Assembly (NCBI RefSeq): GCF_000194985.1
Contig: NZ_GL878519.1
Location: 395,211 to 459,210, forward strand
Direction of reading: 5' to 3'
DNA length: 64,000 nt
Origin: Dialister micraerophilus DSM 19965
GTDB lineage: Bacteria > Bacillota > Negativicutes > Veillonellales > Dialisteraceae
Part shown: one piece after another, positions 29,601-37,167 of the stretch
Layout of the letters: the number at the start of each line of letters is the position of its first letter
Position numbering within the stretch: the stretch's first letter is position 1
Translations under genes and position numbers: made by a program
The notes under the pieces: model-generated
What the model was told of the DNA's origin: nothing
Database searches by the model: none
What the model saw: only the letters and a program-made list of their open reading frames with translations

Positions 29601-30300
29601 CTATCTTCACATCATCAATCACCGTTTCAAACGTTGTATGTCTGCAATGATCGCTCCAATAACAATCCAAAACGTAAATTTCGGTTTCCGTAGGATCTCT
29701 TTTTATGCTTTTAAAATGCTCCTGTATGAAAAATAAATCTTCAAAACCCATCGCAAGAGACAATTCATTCTTCAAATCAAGTAATTCTTCTTTTGAAAAA
29801 TTTACAAAACCGGTTAAATCTTTCAAAGGTTTCATTTCGGAATCAACCGAAAAACTCAAAGCACTCATGTCCTTGACTCTCGACTCTATAGGATTGATTA
29901 AATACTTTTCAACTTTCTTCAATTCGCTTTCATCAAGTCTTCTGTCAAAAACAATTATATTTCCGCATCTTACTTTTACATCGGCATCTTCATCCAACAA
30001 AGAAATACATTGCATACTGCTGTCCGCTCTTTGGTCATACTGTGCCGGCAATGTTTCGTAAGCAAAATACTTACCGTCCTCAAGAATTAAATCTTCGAAA
30101 ACTTCATCAATCATGACTTCGGAAAAAACGGACTTCTTCGCTTTTTCATACGTTTCTTCATCAATATTGTAAATATCGTAAATTATATAACTTTCCGTAT
30201 TTTTCAAATTCAAACCGAACTCGAAGTTCAGATTTTTTTCAAGCTCGACAGTCGCTTTATCGTAGCCTTTCCTCTTTTTTACAAAAATTCTTTTATCCAC
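26635..30300 (-). CDS. purL: Formylglycinamidine ribonucleotide synthetase, single-chain PurL
   Basis: A 1221-residue enzyme that converts FGAR to FGAM with glutamine and ATP. It is the large single-chain form, with synthetase domains (the conserved SDHCRHTTFET near residue 220, KNETHNHPTEIEPFGGA, GAGGVCVAIGELSDG) fused to a C-terminal glutaminase (VLIPVFPGTNCEYDCEKAF, LGICNGFQAL with nucleophile Cys, late HGEGKLV). So no purS or purQ is needed. GTG 30300 is preferred: GGAGG sits four bases before it. An ATG at 30318, six codons upstream, lacks such a site. Confidence 0.95.
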   Translation of the reverse strand: MDKRIFVKKRKGYDKATVELEKNLNFEFGLNLKNTESYIIYDIYNIDEETYEKAKKSVFSEVMIDEVFEDLILEDGKYFAYETLPAQYDQRADSSMQCISLLDEDADVKVRCGNIIVFDRRLDESELKKVEKYLINPIESRVKDMSALSFSVDSEMKPLKDLTGFVNFSKEELLDLKNELSLAMGFEDLFFIQEHFKSIKRDPTETEIYVLDCYWSDHCRHTTFETVIDDVKIESNLFQKEMQSAFDVYLDVRKKLNIKKPITLMDMASCFGKYHKNILHDENIEVSEEVNACSFFTDIVNNGKSEKWLIQFKNETHNHPTEIEPFGGASTCVGGAIRDPLSGRSYVYQAMRITGSGNVLQKREDTLAHKLPQADISKKAAAGYSSYGNQIGLATTYVKELYDDSYVAKHMEVGAVVGAVKVGDYKRQSPENGDIVLLIGGRTGRDGIQGASGSSLSHTNDSLDTMSSQVQKGNAIEERKIQRLFRKPEVTKLIKKCNDFGAGGVCVAIGELSDGVEIHLDKILVKYEGLNPTELATSESQERMAVVISPADYDTFIKECKKENIEYSHVATITDRKRLEMYYFNQKVVDMSAEFLETAGVRQHSSAILKDNEGKNPFESVEVTKDNILKELKSLNVTCQKGIAQRFDASIGAMTVLMPFSGKNQLTPVQASVQALPTIHSTSDTATILTYGFIPKISHYSPFLSSIYAVLESVAKVYAAGGNRKDLYFSFQEYFEKLGKDFTKWGKVAQSLLGAIYAQKEIEAPSIGGKDSMSGTFNDMNVVETLISFACTTVKIEDVITPELKRKGNNLYYVPVVKDHKNYPDIKETIKNYEEVEKYIKSKNIVSVYVQEEGSIVASLVKMAIGNGLGFTVEKENISDFVPASLIVESDIELPFEKIGKVGDEITVNGIKFTKDEIFNAYTNTLDELYPLYENADKGTCENISVKFESKKYYPEYVENVRVLIPVFPGTNCEYDCEKAFIDAGATTKTLVFRNKTSKDIEESIDELAREIELSHIIMFAGGFSSGDEPDGSAKFIVNVLKNKKIKKAVSNHLAQKKLILGICNGFQALIKSGLLPYGEIRELDENDLTLFRNDSFHHISTAAITRVASTNSPWTQDFEGGELHEVLFSHGEGKLVGKNIEKFKHLAAFQYSDFNGNATYNGKFNPNNSSYAIEGMISENGLVLGKMGHSERYGTNLYKTKTIQKKQDIFKNGVNYFKRS

Positions 30301-30311
30301 GCTGCCTCCAC

Positions 30312-31340
30312 TTAGCATAAAACAACTTTTGAACTTCCCTCTATAACTTCTCCGACTTCGTAAATTTCATCACCGGATTTTTCAAATAATTTCTTTATAC
30401 CTTCAACATCTTCTTTTTCTACAAATATCAACATACCGAAACCCATATTAAAAGTTCCGTACATTTCATCGGTTTCTATTCCGCCCCACTCCTGAAGAAG
30501 AGAGAAAATTTCTTTTTTGGGAACTGCGTCTTTATAAATACGTGCATCCGTATTTTCCGAAAGTGCACGAGGAACATTTTCATACAAACCGCCGCCGGTT
30601 ATATGACAAATTCCGTTCACGTTGAACTTTTCAAGCAATCTTCCAATCTGTTTTGCATAAATATTTGTAGGTGTCAAAAGCTCCTCACCCAAAGTTTTTC
30701 CGCTGTCGAGTTTCATATCAAGAGAAAACTTCTTATGCTCAAAAATTATTTTTCTCACGAGCGAAAAGCCGTTACTGTGCAAACCTGAAGAAGGAAGAGC
30801 GAGAATTGCATTTCCTTTCTTTACAGTTTTTTTACCGTCGATAATTTTCTTTTTGTCGACAACACCCACACAAAAACCTGCAAGATCATAATCATTCAAC
30901 TTGTAAATTCCGGGCATTTCTGCAGTTTCACCGCCGATCAAAGCAGCGCCGGCACGCACACACCCCTCTGCAACACCCTCTACAATACTTGCCATTTTTT
31001 CGGAAACAAGTTTGCCGCAAGCAATATAATCCAAAAAGAATAACGGTTTTGCACCCTGACACAAAATATCATTCACACACATCGCCACACAATCAATACC
31101 GATTGTATTGTGAACATCAAGCATCTGTGCAAGCTTCACCTTCGTACCTACACCGTCAGTCCCCGAAACCAAAACGGGACACTCGAACTTATCCTTATTC
31201 AACTCGAAAAGTCCCGAAAAACCTCCCAAATCCGAAAGAACACCGTCGGTATAAGTTTTCTTTATAAATTTCTTTATTAAATTTACTTCGTTATATCCCT
31301 CATTTTTATTTACACCTGCAGATTCATAAGTAAGTGCCAT
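30312..31340 (-). CDS. purM: Phosphoribosylformylglycinamidine cyclo-ligase (AIR synthetase)
   Basis: A 342-residue enzyme that closes the imidazole ring to give AIR. It shows LTYESAGVNKNEGYNEV, FELNKDKFECPVLVSGTDGVGTK, GAALIGGETAEMPG, and HITGGGLYENVPR. ATG 31340 is chosen since GGGGGAATTT precedes it; the eight extra upstream codons lie over the end of purE. Confidence 0.96.
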   Translation of the reverse strand: MALTYESAGVNKNEGYNEVNLIKKFIKKTYTDGVLSDLGGFSGLFELNKDKFECPVLVSGTDGVGTKVKLAQMLDVHNTIGIDCVAMCVNDILCQGAKPLFFLDYIACGKLVSEKMASIVEGVAEGCVRAGAALIGGETAEMPGIYKLNDYDLAGFCVGVVDKKKIIDGKKTVKKGNAILALPSSGLHSNGFSLVRKIIFEHKKFSLDMKLDSGKTLGEELLTPTNIYAKQIGRLLEKFNVNGICHITGGGLYENVPRALSENTDARIYKDAVPKKEIFSLLQEWGGIETDEMYGTFNMGFGMLIFVEKEDVEGIKKLFEKSGDEIYEVGEVIEGSSKVVLC

Positions 31341-31353
31341 AAATTCCCCCTGT

Positions 31354-31833
31354 TTATAAATCAAGTTCCTTATTCATCTCTTCAACTTGCGCTTTCATTT
31401 CCGATTTGTAATCCTTGAGTTTCACTTTCAATTCGTCATACTTGAGAGAAAGAATTTGAACTGCCAAAATTGCCGCATTCTCCGCACCGTTAATCGCAAC
31501 GGTAGCTACGGGAACGCCCTTAGGCATTTGAACGGTAGACAAAAGAGCATCAAGACCGTCAAGCGTTGAACTCTTCACCGGAACACCGATAACCGGAGCA
31601 GTCGACATGCCTGCAAGCACACCTGCCAAATGTGCAGCCTTACCGGCAAAAGCGATAATCAACTCGATATCGTTCTCTTCCATACCTTCCACAAAATCAA
31701 TCGCAAAATCCAAAGATCTGTGTGCCGAAATAACTCTCGCCTCATAATCGACACCGAACTTCTTTAAAACATCACACGTTTTTTTTACAATCTCCCTGTC
31801 AGAAATACTTCCTGCAATCAATGCAACTTTCAT
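31354..31833 (-). CDS. purE: PurE, phosphoribosylaminoimidazole carboxylase catalytic subunit/mutase
   Basis: A 159-residue enzyme that makes CAIR. It has the family start VALIAGSISDREIVKKTCDVL and ISAHRSLDFA. The active-site loop reads AFAGKAAHLAGVLAG, with Lys where class I (N5-CAIR mutase) proteins usually have the second Gly of AGGAAHLPG. Class II (direct AIR carboxylase) enzymes have Arg at that place. No purK, needed by class I, is in this otherwise full operon, so the class cannot be settled from here. Confidence 0.92.
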   Translation of the reverse strand: MKVALIAGSISDREIVKKTCDVLKKFGVDYEARVISAHRSLDFAIDFVEGMEENDIELIIAFAGKAAHLAGVLAGMSTAPVIGVPVKSSTLDGLDALLSTVQMPKGVPVATVAINGAENAAILAVQILSLKYDELKVKLKDYKSEMKAQVEEMNKELDL

Positions 31834-31863
31834 AAACTCACACCCCTTGAAATTTTCATAAAA

Positions 31864-32541
31864 TCAATCATGCAAAAAAGAATACAAATCAGTCGGAGCA
31901 ATAAATTTATTGCCCTTGTAAACTCTCATATTTCCACCGGAAATTTCATCTATCAAAACAATTCGGCCGTCAATTCTGCCGAACTCCAATTTGATATCAA
32001 AAAGAGTAAGTCCCCTATCATTCAAAACATCACGCACAATAGTAGAGACCTCTTTTGTGAGAGTTACCGCCTCTTCGTATTCTTCTCTCGTTAAAATATT
32101 CAATTCAACCAATGCATCTTCGGTAACAAGCGGATCGCATCTTTCATCATCCTTCAAAGTTACTTCCACATAAGTATCCAAATCCGCATTTTCTTTTACA
32201 TACTTTCCATACCTTCTGAAAAAACTTCCTGTCGCCTTGAATCTGCAAATAAATTCAAGACCGTCACCGAAAACCTGTGCAGGTTTTACAGTCATAGTAT
32301 TTTCATTCAAATCACAATCGATATAATGAGTAGCTATACCCCTTTTCTTTAAAATTTCAAAGAAATATTTTGTAATTTGAAGACCCTCATGTCCGACACC
32401 GTCAATAGACAAACCGACAGCATTCGCACCGGGATCGAAAACACCGTTTGCTCCGGTAACATCGTCTTTAAACTTCAAAACGTAATTACCGGCAGAATTT
32501 TTGTAAATATCTTTTGTCTTGCCAACATAAATTTTTTTCAC
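31864..32541 (-). CDS. purC: Divergent SAICAR synthetase paralogue (PurC2)
   Basis: A 225-residue PurC-family protein, first gene of the operon. Features are KKIYVGKTKDIYKNSAGNYV, then FICRFKATGSFFRRYG where canonical PurC has VEVVVRNIAAGS, and LTLFDIKLEFGRIDGRIVL, IDEISGGNMRVYKGN near the end (canonical [12 protein letters not shown]). The CAIR/aspartate-contact loop therefore differs. GTG 32541 is chosen since GGAGG lies seven bases upstream. It may be an isozyme or have shifted substrate. Being nearest the riboswitch, it would be the first gene switched on. Confidence 0.88.
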   Translation of the reverse strand: MKKIYVGKTKDIYKNSAGNYVLKFKDDVTGANGVFDPGANAVGLSIDGVGHEGLQITKYFFEILKKRGIATHYIDCDLNENTMTVKPAQVFGDGLEFICRFKATGSFFRRYGKYVKENADLDTYVEVTLKDDERCDPLVTEDALVELNILTREEYEEAVTLTKEVSTIVRDVLNDRGLTLFDIKLEFGRIDGRIVLIDEISGGNMRVYKGNKFIAPTDLYSFLHD

Positions 32542-32599
32542 AGAAATACCTCCATAAAAGTAAAAATAAATCAACCTTGCCTGCTTCCGACTCCTGATT

Positions 32600-32742
32600 T
32601 TGTGAAAAAAATAAAACCCGGAAGTAAGCTTCAAAGTGAAACCTACCTTCCGGGCTTTTATCCCCTTGGTGTCATACTTGCATTCAAGTACTCGTGCCGC
32701 TCGGACCAGCAAAGCAAAACTTTCGGAACCCTAGGCACTCTT
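32600..32742 (-). promoter_or_regulatory. ykkC-class riboswitch, PRPP type likely, with terminator
   Basis: The minus-strand leader upstream of purC2 carries the ykkC-family core: CTAGGGTTCCG (about 32734-32724), then TGGTCCGAGCGGCACGA, an extended arm, GACACC, and GGGATAAAAGCCCGGAAGG. The last part is also the 5' arm of a strong terminator (CCCGGAAGGTAGGTTTC pairing with GAAGCTTACTTCCGGG, 32654 to 32617), followed by a T-rich run. Aptamer and terminator thus compete, the layout of an ON switch. ykkC variants sense guanidine, ppGpp or PRPP; control of de novo purine genes points to PRPP. The ligand is inferred from context, not from diagnostic bases. Confidence 0.82.
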
Positions 32743-32787
32743 TCTCTTTTATAGATTTTATTTCAAAAATATTATATTTACATTTTC

Positions 32788-32815
32788 AATATAGCACAAA
32801 AATATCATTTGTCAA
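32788..32815 (-). promoter_or_regulatory. Promoter of the purine operon
   Basis: On the minus strand TTGACA (32810-32815) and TATATT (32788-32793) are spaced by 16 bases, with a TGC extended -10. RNA would start near 32780, about 40 bases before the riboswitch core. The region from here to 33087 is AT-rich and otherwise featureless. Confidence 0.75.
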
Positions 32816-33087
32816 ACAGAAAATAAAATATTTCACACGCTCAACATTTCACATACAGCAAAAAACGCTGCTTTCCAACATAAATTTTTTATTTTCGGAA
32901 ATAGAATAATTTTTGAAATTAACATTTTTGACATAAGAGTAAATATTGAGGTTTGAGAAATAATCCATTTCATATAATCAAACTTAAAAATAACGGCTTA
33001 ATCTATTAAATACTTTTCTTTTTTAAATTACTTGAATAATCAATCATAACGGTATCTCTAATAATACTGATTCCTGTAATTTTCTTA

Positions 33088-33366
33088 TTATTTTTTTACA
33101 TACAAATTATCCGACATAACGGACGATTCAAAATTTCCGTTTTTTAAACATATAACGTCATATCCAGCCAATTCTTCATTTACACCGAAGTACGAAACAT
33201 TTCTATAATCATTTTCTATTTCTATGGAACAATCCTCAAAATCTATTTTGATATTTCCGCAACTTCTATTATAATCTCTCCAATCATCTGCAATAATTCT
33301 GATAAAGGTTTTATTTTTCAATTCTTTTAAAATTTTTATTCCTTTATCGGAAATATAAGTATTCAT
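33088..33366 (-). CDS. Small protein of unknown function
   Basis: A 92-residue soluble protein that I do not recognise. It starts after AGGAAGATTA and has an acidic, mixed alpha/beta look (FIRIIADDWRDYNRSCGNIK, DFEDCSIEIENDYRNVSYFG). It stands alone between the purine operon and two tRNA genes. It resembles small accessory proteins such as immunity proteins in composition only; no toxin gene lies next to it. There is no signal peptide. Confidence 0.5.
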   Translation of the reverse strand: MNTYISDKGIKILKELKNKTFIRIIADDWRDYNRSCGNIKIDFEDCSIEIENDYRNVSYFGVNEELAGYDVICLKNGNFESSVMSDNLYVKK

Positions 33367-33402
33367 TAATCTTCCTACTTATTTTATAAATATTTTTCAA
33401 TT

Positions 33403-33431
33403 AAAAAACAGAATCTTGTAGAAGATTCTGT
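33403..33431 (-). terminator. Terminator of the Pro-Arg tRNA pair
   Basis: ACAGAATCTT (33408-33417) pairs with AAGATTCTGT (33422-33431) over a four-base loop, with a T run on the minus strand. Confidence 0.8.
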
Positions 33432-33459
33432 TTTGTCGCCGTTTACGGCTGTCCTTTTC

Positions 33460-33536
33460 TGGTGACCCAGGAGGGATTCGAACCCCCGACCCACCGCTTA
33501 GAAGGCGGTTGCTCTATCCAACTGAGCTACTGAGCC
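33460..33536 (-). tRNA. tRNA-Arg (TCT)
   Basis: A 77-base cloverleaf with acceptor GGCTCAG/CTGGGTC. Anticodon stem ACCGC/GCGGT encloses loop CTTCTAA, anticodon TCT. CCA is encoded. Confidence 0.93.
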
Positions 33537-33543
33537 ATATTGT

Positions 33544-33619
33544 TGGTCGGGGCAGCCGGACTCGAACTGGCGACCCCCTGCTCCCAAAGCAGGTGCGCTA
33601 CCAACTGCGCTATGCCCCG
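33544..33619 (-). tRNA. tRNA-Pro (TGG)
   Basis: A 76-base cloverleaf with acceptor CGGGGCA/TGCCCCG. Anticodon stem CCTGC/GCAGG encloses loop TTTGGGA, anticodon TGG. CCA is encoded. Confidence 0.93.
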
Positions 33620-33681
33620 GAACACTTTATTATTGTATTATATTTATGTATTTTCGTCAACCGTTTAATTATATTTATACT

Positions 33682-34116
33682 TTATATTTTTTTGTGTCCT
33701 ACGTCTTCCGCTTCAATTTTCCCCAAATGTATGCATGCTATTACCCACGCTACGTAGTCGTCTACCGGTTTGTCGACCGTTCGCATTCCGAAGGGAATAA
33801 TGCGTTTCCATCCTTTCGGAGGATTTGCTTTTTTGTACCATTGTTCTCCGATTTCAGTTGTATATTTTTCATCTACGATTGATATCGGTATTTCTTTTTT
33901 CATTTCTTCGTATAATTTTTCTATACGTTTTTCTAATTTTTTATGGTGTGTTCCGTTTCCGATTGCAGTTTCAGTTATTTCAATTTTTTTTGTAAGTGTT
34001 TTGATTTCTTCTTCGAGGCGTTCTGTTTTTATTATTTTTTTCATAACAAGATTGCCGTCTTTTTTTACGACGGCAATTCCTGTTTTTTCAGATCCCGGAT
34101 CTATTGAAAGTATCAT
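33682..34116 (-). CDS. RNase H-fold (RuvC/YqgF-like) protein
   Basis: A 144-residue protein with an N-terminal ILSIDPGSEKTGIAVVKKDG strand pair, typical of RuvC/YqgF-type nuclease folds, where the Asp is the first metal ligand. A helical charged stretch follows (about 50-80), then IPISIVDEKYTT with a second acidic site, and a late KPVDDYVAWVIA with a third. These agree with an active RNase H-like nuclease or resolvase, but the exact function is not known. It is the last gene of the envelope operon and overlaps the DUF3084 gene by four bases. Confidence 0.65.
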   Translation of the reverse strand: MILSIDPGSEKTGIAVVKKDGNLVMKKIIKTERLEEEIKTLTKKIEITETAIGNGTHHKKLEKRIEKLYEEMKKEIPISIVDEKYTTEIGEQWYKKANPPKGWKRIIPFGMRTVDKPVDDYVAWVIACIHLGKIEAEDVGHKKI

Positions 34117-35303
34117 CTTGTTCTCTCCACTCTTACTTCTATGATGAGCGGTCCGCTTGTGTATATGTCTGTTTTTGCAATTACATACAGTTTGCAGTTT
34201 CCTCCGCAGTCTTTTACTTCTTGTATTACTCTCAAAAGTTCTCTTCCTTCCAGTTGTCCTATGTTTCCTGTTATCGGGTCGGGAAGCACTCCTTTTTTCG
34301 CTGCAAATTTGTTGAGGTCTTTCAAAAATCTGATTACTTTGAGTTCGTAACTGTTTATGTCTTTGTATTTTTCAAGTCCGGAGCTGTAAATTGTTTGTCC
34401 TTCGTTGAATATAAGTTTGTTGTCGTATACTTCGAAGTCTACTACTGTAGGTTCACCGAGTATGAGGTTTCCTGCCGCTACTACTCGTACGAGTTTTTTA
34501 TTGTCGGAGTCTGCAATTTGTGATACTGCATGTGTGAATGAGTCTTTGGGTATGCGTACCAGTTGCAGTTTTTCGTCTTTTATCCGCATTCTTTCTTTAA
34601 GTGCGTTGTTTACTTGTCCGAGTATGTTTTCGAGTGTGTCTATTGTGTTTCCTGTTGATGTTTTTTCGTCAATTACCGCTTCGGTTATTACTTGTCCCGC
34701 TCTGAATATTACGGTACCTTCTCGAATTGCCGTTATGTTTCCCAAGAGCAGTTCTTTTTCTTTGTTGAGTTTTTCTATGTTTTTATTTAATTGATTTTTT
34801 GTGCTTTCGAGTTCTTCGATTTCTTTTGCGGATAAGTCTATTCCGTGTTTTGCTTCGTCGTATGCTTGTTGTACTGCGACAAGTTCATTTTCCATGTGTA
34901 TACGTTGCGAGTCTACACGTGCGAGTTCGTATGAGATTTCTTTTGATTTTTTCTCTACGTTTTCGTATTCTTTTGTTTTTGTATCGAGTTTTTCTTTACT
35001 TTCTATAAGTTCTTGATTTTTCAATTTTATTTTGTTGTTCAGTTCGGACATTTCTTCTTGAAGTTTTTGCATTCCGAACAGTGCAACTCGTACATTTTCA
35101 TTTAAAACCGCCATTACCGCAATTGTAAGTGCCGATATAAGTATACCGGATACTATAGTTACTATGACTGATGTGTATCTGGGTCTTAATCCGAAGAGGG
35201 TCAGTCTTCTTTTACCGACTTTTGATCCTATTTTGTCTCCCAAAAAGGCAATTATTCCGCCCATAATCATAAGTATGATAAATATTGATATGCCGATAAA
35301 CAT
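34113..35303 (-). CDS. DUF3084 membrane coiled-coil protein
   Basis: A 396-residue protein with two N-terminal membrane helices (GISIFIILMIMGGIIAFL at 3-20 and VIVTIVSGILISALTIAVMA at 46-65) around the conserved loop DKIGSKVGKRRLTLFGLRPR. A coiled coil of about 120 residues follows (MQKLQEEMSELNNKIKLKNQ onward), then an alpha/beta domain with FRAGQVITEAVID and a C terminus rich in strands. This matches the DUF3084 family, of unknown function. It sits directly after the lptF/G gene, which hints at an envelope-assembly role. ATG 35303 follows GGAGGGAAAA. Confidence 0.85.
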   Translation of the reverse strand: MFIGISIFIILMIMGGIIAFLGDKIGSKVGKRRLTLFGLRPRYTSVIVTIVSGILISALTIAVMAVLNENVRVALFGMQKLQEEMSELNNKIKLKNQELIESKEKLDTKTKEYENVEKKSKEISYELARVDSQRIHMENELVAVQQAYDEAKHGIDLSAKEIEELESTKNQLNKNIEKLNKEKELLLGNITAIREGTVIFRAGQVITEAVIDEKTSTGNTIDTLENILGQVNNALKERMRIKDEKLQLVRIPKDSFTHAVSQIADSDNKKLVRVVAAGNLILGEPTVVDFEVYDNKLIFNEGQTIYSSGLEKYKDINSYELKVIRFLKDLNKFAAKKGVLPDPITGNIGQLEGRELLRVIQEVKDCGGNCKLYVIAKTDIYTSGPLIIEVRVERTR

Positions 35304-35320
35304 TTTTCCCTCCTCTCTTG

Positions 35321-36406
35321 TTAGATATTGGCACGTCGTACCAAGTAGCAACCTATCAAAAATGTAAGTATGTCCGGAAGCCATACCGCTGCAAACGGAG
35401 GAAGGATGTGTCCTTCTCCCATTGCTTCCATAAATGTCATTACCGCATAGTATATGAAAATTACTATTACCGATATTCCGAATCCTATCGATGATGACGA
35501 TCTTTGTTTTCGTATTCCCAGCGGTGCGCCTATGATTGCAAATACAAGACTTGCAATCGGCAGTGAAAATCTTTTGTGTATTTCCATGTAAAAGCTTGTC
35601 GGGTCTTGGTTTGCAGATTTCAGAAGGTCCGCCGTCTTTTTCAGTTCACTTATCGACATTTCTCCGACGTTGTTGTTTGAATTTTTTATTTCATCGGGTT
35701 TTTGTATGAACGGTACTGCTTGGCTGTCGAATGACAGTTTGTGTTCAACTCCGTCAGGTGTTATATCGTATGCTACACCTTGTTTGAAATCCCAAACGCC
35801 TTCTTTCCATACGGCTTTGGGTGACATTTCAATTTTTACGGGTTTTCCGTCTTTGAATTCTTGTATTGTTATGTCTTTGAGCTCTTTCGTTTCCGGATTG
35901 TATTTCTTTGCATATATCAAATGCAGAAGGTTTCCGTCTTGTATGTCTTTCATTACTATATTATCTACAATGTCCGGATTTAAATTTTTCTTTATTTCCA
36001 CGTCCAATATGTATTGATATTCACGATTTGTCCACGGTACTACAAATTCGTTGAACGCTATCGCACAAATACTTATTATTGCCGAGAAAATAAATATCGG
36101 CATTGCAAGTCTTAAAAAACTTTGTCCGGAGTTTCGCATGACGATAAGTTCACTTGCGCCCGAGAGTGATGACATACACATGAGTGCTCCTAAAAGTACC
36201 GCCATCGGAAATGTGTATACGATAATTCGGGGTATTGCCAAAATGAATATTTTTATCGCAGACAGTGATGATGCTCCGTATTTTGTAATAAATCCGGCAA
36301 TGCTCAAGAGTGTGTCCGATCCCAAAAAGATTGCAGTGAATGCCGCAACACCGAATAAAAACGGTCCGAGGAATTCTTTAAGTATGTATTTGTCGAGTAT
36401 TCTCAT
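35321..36406 (-). CDS. LPS export permease of the LptF/LptG family
   Basis: A 361-residue membrane protein of the YjgP/YjgQ family, part of the LptBFG ABC machine that extracts LPS from the inner membrane. Helices lie near residues 14-36, 50-72 and 98-120 and three more at the C terminus, enclosing a periplasmic jellyroll domain (about 130-255, starting FNEFVVPWTNREYQYILDVE). The start reads RILDKYILKEFLGPFLFG, typical of both LptF and LptG. Only one such gene is here, so it may form a homodimer or have a partner elsewhere. Confidence 0.92.
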   Translation of the reverse strand: MRILDKYILKEFLGPFLFGVAAFTAIFLGSDTLLSIAGFITKYGASSLSAIKIFILAIPRIIVYTFPMAVLLGALMCMSSLSGASELIVMRNSGQSFLRLAMPIFIFSAIISICAIAFNEFVVPWTNREYQYILDVEIKKNLNPDIVDNIVMKDIQDGNLLHLIYAKKYNPETKELKDITIQEFKDGKPVKIEMSPKAVWKEGVWDFKQGVAYDITPDGVEHKLSFDSQAVPFIQKPDEIKNSNNNVGEMSISELKKTADLLKSANQDPTSFYMEIHKRFSLPIASLVFAIIGAPLGIRKQRSSSSIGFGISVIVIFIYYAVMTFMEAMGEGHILPPFAAVWLPDILTFLIGCYLVRRANI

Positions 36407-36429
36407 AAGAATTCCTCCTTTTGTATTTG

Positions 36430-37152
36430 TTATAAGCTGAAATTTTCTCCGAGATAAAATTTTTTCGCTATCGGATTTCGTGCGATTTCATCCGATGTTC
36501 CATAAAGCAGTATTTTGCCTTCGGACAGTATGTATGCGTTGTCGACAATTCTCAATGTTTCACGAACGTTGTGATCTGTGATCAGTATTCCTATACCGAG
36601 TGTTTTAAGGTGCATTATTACACTTTGTATGTCTTCTACCGCCAAAGGATCTACTCCTGCAAACGGTTCGTCAAGTAATATAAATGACGGTTCCATTGTC
36701 AATGCTCTTGCAATTTCCACTCTTCGTCTTTCTCCGCCCGAGAGAGCATTTCCTTTTGTGTGTCTTACGTGTTGTATTCTGAATTCATTGAGTAATGTGT
36801 CCGCTTTTTCTTCTCTTTGAGTTTGTGTCAATTCTTTTCTTGTTTCAAGAAGTGCCATAAGATTTTCTTCTACTGTGAGTTTACGAAATATGGATGCTTC
36901 TTGCGGAAGATATCCCACTCCGAATTCTATGCGTTTATGTGTGGGCATTCCTACGAGTGATACTCCGCCTGCAGTCACATCGCCTTCGTCCGGTTTTATT
37001 ATTCCGACTATCATGTAAAATGTTGTGGTTTTACCTGCGCCGTTCGGTCCCAGAAGTCCTACTACACTGCCTTGTTCGACTTCTACGTTTACTTTGTCTA
37101 CTACAATTCTTTCTCCGTATCTTTTTACTAAATTGTGCGTTTCTATTTTCAT
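36430..37152 (-). CDS. lptB: LPS export ABC transporter ATPase
   Basis: A 240-residue cytoplasmic ATPase that powers LPS extraction with the LptF/G permease. Walker A is GLLGPNGAGKTTTFYM, Q-loop VGYLPQEASIFRKLTVEEN, signature NALSGGERRRVEIARAL, Walker B FILLDEPFAGVDPLAV. The GERRR signature and C-terminal IARNPIAKKFYLGENF are specific for LptB. It sits between lptA and the permease gene. Confidence 0.97.
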   Translation of the reverse strand: MKIETHNLVKRYGERIVVDKVNVEVEQGSVVGLLGPNGAGKTTTFYMIVGIIKPDEGDVTAGGVSLVGMPTHKRIEFGVGYLPQEASIFRKLTVEENLMALLETRKELTQTQREEKADTLLNEFRIQHVRHTKGNALSGGERRRVEIARALTMEPSFILLDEPFAGVDPLAVEDIQSVIMHLKTLGIGILITDHNVRETLRIVDNAYILSEGKILLYGTSDEIARNPIAKKFYLGENFSL

Positions 37153-37167
37153 TTATTTTTTCCTCGG

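Noticed and set aside
32600-32742. Guanidine-I class for the ykkC-type leader
   Set aside because: The core is shared by all ykkC subclasses, but the downstream genes are purine biosynthesis rather than guanidine exporters or carboxylases. PRPP is the better fit.
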